A stretch of DNA of 35,881 nucleotides from Humidesulfovibrio sp. (GTDB lineage Bacteria > Desulfobacterota > Desulfovibrionia > Desulfovibrionales > Desulfovibrionaceae). Shown here in pieces: positions 32,000 to 35,881 of the stretch. Position numbers and translations under genes: made by a program. Within the stretch, counting starts at the first letter, position 1. Every line of letters starts with the position of its first letter. The stretch lies in the NCBI RefSeq assembly GCF_030689645.1, contig NZ_JAUYFU010000068.1, positions 1 through 35,881 of the forward strand, given 5' to 3'. The notes below the pieces were generated by a model, which worked only from the letters and a program-made list of their open reading frames with translations, was not told where the DNA came from and did no database searches.

Positions 32000-32776
32000 A
32001 TGCAGATCGAAGCCGCCCACCGCCGCGCCCGCTTTCCGCGCGGACTCGCCCAGCCCGAGGGCGGCTTCCGTTTCGGGGCCGACACCCTGCTCCTTTCCGC
32101 CTTTGCCCATGCACACCTGAAACCGGGCCACGCCCTGACCGGGCTCGACCTCGGAACCGGATGCGGAGCGGCCTCAATAGGCCTGCTGCTGCTGCGCCCG
32201 GATGCGCCTCTGCGCCTCACAGGCATCGACACCGGCCCGGAAATGATCGCAGCGGCCCAGCAGAACGCCGAGGCCCTGGATCTTTCCGAACGCTTCACCC
32301 CGCTTTTGGCCGATGCCCAGGACTACAGCGCGCCAAATGCCAAGGTTGACTTCGCCCTGGCCAACCCGCCCTTCCGGGCTCCTGGCACGGGAAAGGCCTG
32401 CCCCGACAACAACAAGCACCGCGCACGTTTCGAGGGCCCGGGGGGCTTCGCCGCATTCGCCGCCTGCGCCTCGCGCAATCTGCGCAAAGGCGGACACCTG
32501 TTCCTGGTGCACCTGGCCGAGCGCCTGCCGGAGCTCATCTGCGCCCTGGACGCAGCAGGCCTGAACACGCGACGCCTGCTGCCGGTGCAGGGCAGCTGGG
32601 ACAAGCCGCCGCGCCTGGCCCTTGTGCTGGCCGTGCGTGGCCAAGGCCACGGCCTCACCCTGGATTGCCCGCTGGCGTTGTATACTCCGCAAGGCAAGCT
32701 CACCGCGGAAGCCATCGCCTTCTGCCCACATCTTGCGGCAAATCCCTCCCGGAATGCATCCGGGGCATCGCCCTGA
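32000..32776 (+). CDS. TrmN6-like SAM-dependent methyltransferase
   Basis: A 258-residue class I methyltransferase. The SAM motif I, LTGLDLGTGCGAASI, lies at about 46-60, motif II ends in GIDTGPEMIAAAQQNA, and the catalytic NPPF (122-125) follows. NPPF with Asn is the signature of adenine-N6 methylases, including TrmN6, which methylates A37 of tRNA1(Val). FRFGADTLLLSAFAHAH near the N-terminus (23-39) is the typical TrmN6 entry. The C-terminal part is small and hydrophobic (LLPVQGSWDKPPRLALVLAV). It starts at ATG 32000 with a weak ribosome site. RNA specificity is an inference from the family. Confidence 0.85.
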   Translation: MQIEAAHRRARFPRGLAQPEGGFRFGADTLLLSAFAHAHLKPGHALTGLDLGTGCGAASIGLLLLRPDAPLRLTGIDTGPEMIAAAQQNAEALDLSERFTPLLADAQDYSAPNAKVDFALANPPFRAPGTGKACPDNNKHRARFEGPGGFAAFAACASRNLRKGGHLFLVHLAERLPELICALDAAGLNTRRLLPVQGSWDKPPRLALVLAVRGQGHGLTLDCPLALYTPQGKLTAEAIAFCPHLAANPSRNASGASP

Positions 32777-32800
32777 ACGCACAGGCACAGCCAGCGCCAC

Positions 32801-32828
32801 TTGCAAACACATTGGAAGCGCGTTACAG
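32801..32828 (+). promoter_or_regulatory. Candidate promoter of the OmpH-like lipoprotein
   Basis: TTGCAA (32801-32806), a 16-nt spacer and TTACAG (32823-32828) lie 80 nt ahead of the start codon and after the stop of the methyltransferase gene. Match to consensus is only moderate. Confidence 0.4.
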
Positions 32829-32908
32829 TCCACCGCCTGTTGCATACGACCCCCCGCGGCCGACACAGGACGTACTCGCACACAACATACTAACGAGGTA
32901 TCGCACCC

Positions 32909-33496
32909 ATGAAGAAGTTCTGCGCTCTCCTGCTCCTGGTCGCCATGGCCAGCGTGCTCGCCGGCTGCAACAATAACAACAATAAGTTCGCCGTTGTCGA
33001 CGGCGCCAAGGTCTTCCGCGAATCCAAGCCCGGCCAGGAGGCCATGGCCTACTTGCGCACCAAGAGCACCGAGCTCCAGGCCGAAGCCAAAGCCGCCCAG
33101 GAGAAGGTCCAGGCCAAGCAGACCCAGGAGAACGCCGCAGCCTTCCAGGAAGCCGTGACCAAGTACCAGACCACCATGGGCACCGAGCAGCAGCGCGTGG
33201 TGGGCCTGCTTCAGGACCAGTTCAACAAGGTCCTCGAGAAGTACCGCAAGGATAACAAGGTCGACGTGATCCTGGCCAAGGACGTGGTCCTTTCCTATGA
33301 CGAGGCCTCGGACATCACCAACAAGGTCATTGAGGAAATCAACAAGACCACCATCGACCTGAACGCCAAGCCCGAGGCCAAGCCCGAAGCTCCTGCTGTT
33401 GGCGCTCCGGCTGCTCCGGCTGCTTCCGCCGCTCCGGCTGCGGCTCCGGCTCCGGCTGCGCCTGCCGCCAAGCCCGCCGAAGCCAAGAAGCCCTAG
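32909..33496 (+). CDS. OmpH/Skp-like lipoprotein
   Basis: A 195-residue protein: signal peptide MKKFCALLLLVAMASVLAGC with lipobox LAGC (Cys20), then NNNNNKF, then the OmpH/Skp-type domain. The core starts FAVVDGAKVFRESKPGQEAM and forms a long helical hairpin (AEAKAAQEKVQAKQTQENAA; FQEAVTKYQTTMGTEQQRVV). It closes with VDVILAKDVVLSYDEASDI and VIEEI. Skp family members chaperone outer-membrane proteins in the periplasm; here the protein is lipid-anchored, which is unusual for Skp itself. The C-terminal 50 residues are Ala/Pro-rich and end AEAKKP, like the small lipoprotein at 1685-1906. It has its own promoter candidate and strong terminator. Confidence 0.85.
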   Translation: MKKFCALLLLVAMASVLAGCNNNNNKFAVVDGAKVFRESKPGQEAMAYLRTKSTELQAEAKAAQEKVQAKQTQENAAAFQEAVTKYQTTMGTEQQRVVGLLQDQFNKVLEKYRKDNKVDVILAKDVVLSYDEASDITNKVIEEINKTTIDLNAKPEAKPEAPAVGAPAAPAASAAPAAAPAPAAPAAKPAEAKKP

Positions 33497-33518
33497 GCTT
33501 CACGCAAATCGCCACCCT

Positions 33519-33555
33519 GGGCCGCCGCGAAGGAAACTTCGCGGCGGCCCTTTTT
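33519..33555 (+). terminator. Terminator of the OmpH-like lipoprotein gene
   Basis: A 14-bp perfect stem, GGGCCGCCGCGAAG with CTTCGCGGCGGCCC around a GAAA loop, then TTTTT. A textbook rho-independent terminator. Confidence 0.95.
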
Positions 33556-33648
33556 GTTGACCAGCGCTCCAGCCGTTCCCCATCAAAGCCAGCCCTCTGC
33601 GGGCTCAGGCTGTTGCCTTCTCAGTGCCAAACAGGCTACAGCCAACCC

Positions 33649-34860
33649 ATGAACCTCCTCATCCTGCACCAGAATTTTCCTGGCCAGTTCCGCCACATCG
33701 CGCGGCACATGGCGGATGCGGGCCACGACGTGCTCGGCATAGGAGCCAAGCACGCGCCGGGGCTCAAGGGCGTGCGGCTGGTGCGCTACGAAATCAAGAA
33801 CGCGCCGAAGCCCAGCCACCAGTATCTGGCCACCGCGTGCAAAGGCGCGCTGCACGGGGAGGTCGTGGCCAAGGCGCTGCTGGAATTAAAAAAACAACAC
33901 TATGCGCCGGATGTAATCCTGGCCCATCCGGGCTGGGGCGAAGCGCTCTACGTGAAGGACGTGTTTCCAGACACGCGTCTGGTGTCGCTGTTCGAGTTCT
34001 ACTACCATGCGCGCGGCGTGGACGTGGGCTTTGAGCCGGGCAGCGAGGCGTCCTTTGATTTGGCGGCCACCCTCGCCTCGCGCAACCTGCTGCACCTCAT
34101 GAACCTGGAGCGCTGCGACGCAGGAGTATCGCCCACCAGCTGGCAACGCTCCCTGCACCCCAAAGCATACCTCCACAAGATCAGCGTGGCCCACGAGGGC
34201 ATCGACACCGCGTTCATGGCCCCGAACCCCAAAGCCGTATTCCAACTGCCGGACGGCCGCACCCTCAAATCCGGTGACAAGGTGCTGACCTTTGTGGCCC
34301 GGCACCTGGAGCCCTACCGGGGCTTTCATGTGTTCATGCGGGCCCTGCCCGAGATTCAGCGCCGCAACCCGGAGGCGGTGACGGTCATTGTGGGCGGCGA
34401 TTCCGTGAGCTATGGCCGCAAACCCGAGGGCGCGGCCAACTGGCGCGTGAAACTGCTGGCCGAGGTGGGCGCGAACCTTGATTTGTCGCGGGTGGTCTTC
34501 ACCGGGCAACTGCCCTACGCGGCGTATCGCTCGCTGCTGCAGGTCTCGGCTGCGCACGCCTACCTCACCTACCCCTTTGTGCTGTCTTGGTCCGCCCTGG
34601 AGGCCATGAGCTGCGGCTGCCTGCTTGTGGCCTCGGCCACACCGCCGGTGACGGAAGTGATGGGCCAGGGGCGCAACGCCCTGCTGTTTGACTTCTTCAA
34701 TCTTGAGGCTCTGGCCAAGCGGGTGACAGACGCCCTTTCACACCCTGAAGACTACGTTTCCCTGCGCGCAACAGCCCGTAAGACCGTGGTTGAAGGCTAT
34801 GACATCGAACGTGGGATCAGCCAGTATATGGCTCTGCTCAAGGCTTCACAGCAAGAGTAG
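33649..34860 (+). CDS. Glycosyltransferase family 4-type enzyme
   Basis: A 403-residue GT-B-fold glycosyltransferase, probably for LPS or exopolysaccharide. It starts at ATG 33649 (MNLLILHQNFPGQFRHIARH); the longer frame to 33613 seems non-coding. The N-domain has NFPGQFRHIARHMADAGHDV and PDVILAHPGWGEALYVKDVF with a FEFYYH loop. The C-domain has LTFVARHLEPYRGFHVFMRA (the GT4-like donor-site opening), AVTVIVGGDSVSYG, VVFTGQLPYAAYRSLLQVSA and the nucleotide-sugar-binding LSWSALEAMSCGCLLVASAT with TEVMGQGRNALLFDFFNLE. The E in SALEAMS is the conserved acidic contact. There is no clear ribosome site. Donor and acceptor are unknown. Confidence 0.88.
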   Translation: MNLLILHQNFPGQFRHIARHMADAGHDVLGIGAKHAPGLKGVRLVRYEIKNAPKPSHQYLATACKGALHGEVVAKALLELKKQHYAPDVILAHPGWGEALYVKDVFPDTRLVSLFEFYYHARGVDVGFEPGSEASFDLAATLASRNLLHLMNLERCDAGVSPTSWQRSLHPKAYLHKISVAHEGIDTAFMAPNPKAVFQLPDGRTLKSGDKVLTFVARHLEPYRGFHVFMRALPEIQRRNPEAVTVIVGGDSVSYGRKPEGAANWRVKLLAEVGANLDLSRVVFTGQLPYAAYRSLLQVSAAHAYLTYPFVLSWSALEAMSCGCLLVASATPPVTEVMGQGRNALLFDFFNLEALAKRVTDALSHPEDYVSLRATARKTVVEGYDIERGISQYMALLKASQQE

Positions 34861-34901
34861 GACTGACCGCAAGCCCAACCACAACAGACTCCAATAGGTG
34901 T

Positions 34902-34941
34902 AAAAAAAGGCGGCCACGGACTATTCCGCAGCCGCCCTTTT
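34902..34941. terminator. Bidirectional terminator between the GT gene and the CCA-type enzyme gene
   Basis: AAAAGGCGGC pairs with GCCGCCCTTTT around an 16-nt loop; A- and T-tracts lie on both sides. It serves the convergent genes. Confidence 0.75.
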
Positions 34942-34965
34942 GGCGTTCATTTTGAGCTGAAAGGG

Positions 34966-35881
34966 CTAGCTGCTGGCCAGGCCCTCTTCCTTGACGTAGC
35001 GCACCACAAAGGCCTTGGCCTCATCGATGCCCGTGACGTCCCCCGCGATCTGCGCCTTCAAAAGCGCATCGCGGATGATGCCCACTGCGGGGCCGGGGTT
35101 CAGGCCCGTGGCCTGCATGATGTCGCGGCCATTGAGGAACGGCTCCAGAGCCTCCTCAGGCGTGTCGCCGCGCTCCAGCATCTTGAGATTGTGGTTGAAC
35201 TCCCGGTAGGAGCCGCCGCGGGCCTTGATGTCCGCCCGGACCATCTCAAGAATGCGCGGGTATTCGTCGATGGCCATGAGCTTGCGGATGCCCTTGTCCG
35301 TGAGCATGAAGTGCGGACGCATGTGGTCGCGCACCAGGGTGCAGATGAGGTCGATGTCCTCGGGCGGGAAGTGCAGACGGTTCAGGATCTTGCGCGTGAC
35401 CTTGGCGCCCACGCGGTGGTGCTGCAGGAAGCTCCACTGGCCGTCTGAGAACTCCGCCGTATACAGCTTGCCCACGTCGTGGAACATGCAGGCGAGGGTG
35501 CCGTACCAATCGTAGGGCAGCACTTCGGGGTAGTGGCGCATCACATCGATGGTGTGGACGAAGACGGTTTCTTCCCCCGCCTCCGGGCTCTTGATCTGCT
35601 TCACGCGGGCAAGAGCGGCGATCTCCGGGATGAAGCCGTGCAGGATCTGGCACTCGAAGAGCAGCAGCACAAAGGCGTGCAGGTTCTCGGCCTCCACCTT
35701 GCGCCATTCGTCCATGATGTCGGACACGGGGCAGTAGTCCAGCACGCGGCGAGCGCCGCGCACAATGGCCAGCCATGTGTTGGGCTCGATGGGCAGGTGG
35801 TAGTTGGCGGCAAAGCGCATGGCGCGCACGGCCAGCAGATAGTCCTGCTTCAGGGCCTGGTCTGGAAAGCCCTTGATGCGC
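34966..35881 (-). CDS. CCA-adding enzyme/poly(A) polymerase family protein with HD domain (5' end off window)
   Basis: The N-terminal catalytic part lies beyond the right edge; about 304 residues are visible. The frame stays open to the edge, giving RIKGFPDQALKQDYLLAVRA followed by MRFAANYHLPIEPNTW. This is the conserved end of the nucleotidyltransferase head domain (D..R..RFAa), so the GTG at 35829 is an internal codon and not the start. An HD phosphohydrolase domain follows (VFVHTIDVMRHYPEVLPYDW, then CMFHDVGKLYTAEF). It carries the HD pair and the expected GKL. The C-terminus (GLNPGPAVGIIRDALLKAQI) resembles the C-terminal helices of bacterial tRNA nucleotidyltransferases. A tRNA 3'-end CCA-adding or A-adding role is expected; which is uncertain. 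Confidence 0.82.
   Translation of the reverse strand, partial: RIKGFPDQALKQDYLLAVRAMRFAANYHLPIEPNTWLAIVRGARRVLDYCPVSDIMDEWRKVEAENLHAFVLLLFECQILHGFIPEIAALARVKQIKSPEAGEETVFVHTIDVMRHYPEVLPYDWYGTLACMFHDVGKLYTAEFSDGQWSFLQHHRVGAKVTRKILNRLHFPPEDIDLICTLVRDHMRPHFMLTDKGIRKLMAIDEYPRILEMVRADIKARGGSYREFNHNLKMLERGDTPEEALEPFLNGRDIMQATGLNPGPAVGIIRDALLKAQIAGDVTGIDEAKAFVVRYVKEEGLASS

Noticed and set aside
31216-32298. 360-codon minus-strand frame spanning the glycine-rich gene and the methyltransferase
   Set aside because: The methyltransferase on the plus strand carries intact SAM and NPPF motifs, so this is a shadow.
1-35881. CRISPR array, tRNA, rRNA or insertion sequence
   Set aside because: I looked for regularly spaced direct repeats, cloverleaf-like segments and transposase motifs and found none that hold up.

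Overview
The window is 35.9 kb of GC-rich bacterial DNA, most likely from a deltaproteobacterial sulfate reducer (Desulfovibrionales). Three features point there: a four-subunit 2-oxoacid:ferredoxin oxidoreductase, flagellar export genes, and a parA/parB locus beside LPS and envelope genes. It is mostly chromosomal housekeeping, with a fragment of phage-type genes at the left edge. No rRNA, tRNA, CRISPR array or insertion sequence was recognised. Assignments rest on reading the translations, not on database searches.

Left edge (1-2.3 kb): three minus-strand phage-type genes, namely a scaffold-like protein running off the edge, a GNAT-like small protein and a Bbp19-like protein. Two of them are preceded by a near-identical 56-bp element. 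A plus-strand Ala/Pro-rich lipoprotein gene sits among them with its own terminator, like a phage moron. A small secreted protein follows (2.4-2.8 kb). Next come a 1031-residue membrane protein with a PHP-like segment and an acyltransferase-3 protein (3.0-7.4 kb).

7.5-12.3 kb (minus strand): queA, the four subunits of a 2-oxoacid:ferredoxin oxidoreductase, and aroE form one tightly packed run. 12.5-16.8 kb (plus strand): a MerR-type coiled-coil protein, a lipoprotein, coaBC with an overlapping unknown gene, and a UDP-glucuronate 4-epimerase-like enzyme. 16.8-19.2 kb: a chromosome-partition locus with two parS sites, parA, an opposing zinc-ribbon gene and parB. It is followed by a heptose-7-phosphate kinase (hldA) and a phosphofructokinase (to 21.8 kb).

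21.8-27.2 kb (minus strand): a small HTH gene and an unknown partner, a GT39-type glycosyltransferase, and a flagellar cluster transcribed fliL-fliN-fliO-fliP-fliQ. A sigma-28-like promoter lies ahead of fliL. 27.6-30.5 kb is uvrA (minus). 30.6-34.9 kb (plus strand): an unusual glycine-rich, Asn/Thr-repeat protein, a TrmN6-like methyltransferase, an OmpH/Skp-like lipoprotein and a GT4 glycosyltransferase. The right edge holds the C-terminal part of a CCA-adding enzyme/poly(A)-polymerase family protein with an HD domain.

Several genes serve the cell envelope (hldA, the epimerase, GT39, GT4, acyltransferase, lipoproteins) and the flagellum. The rest are central metabolism, tRNA modification or maturation, DNA repair and chromosome segregation.
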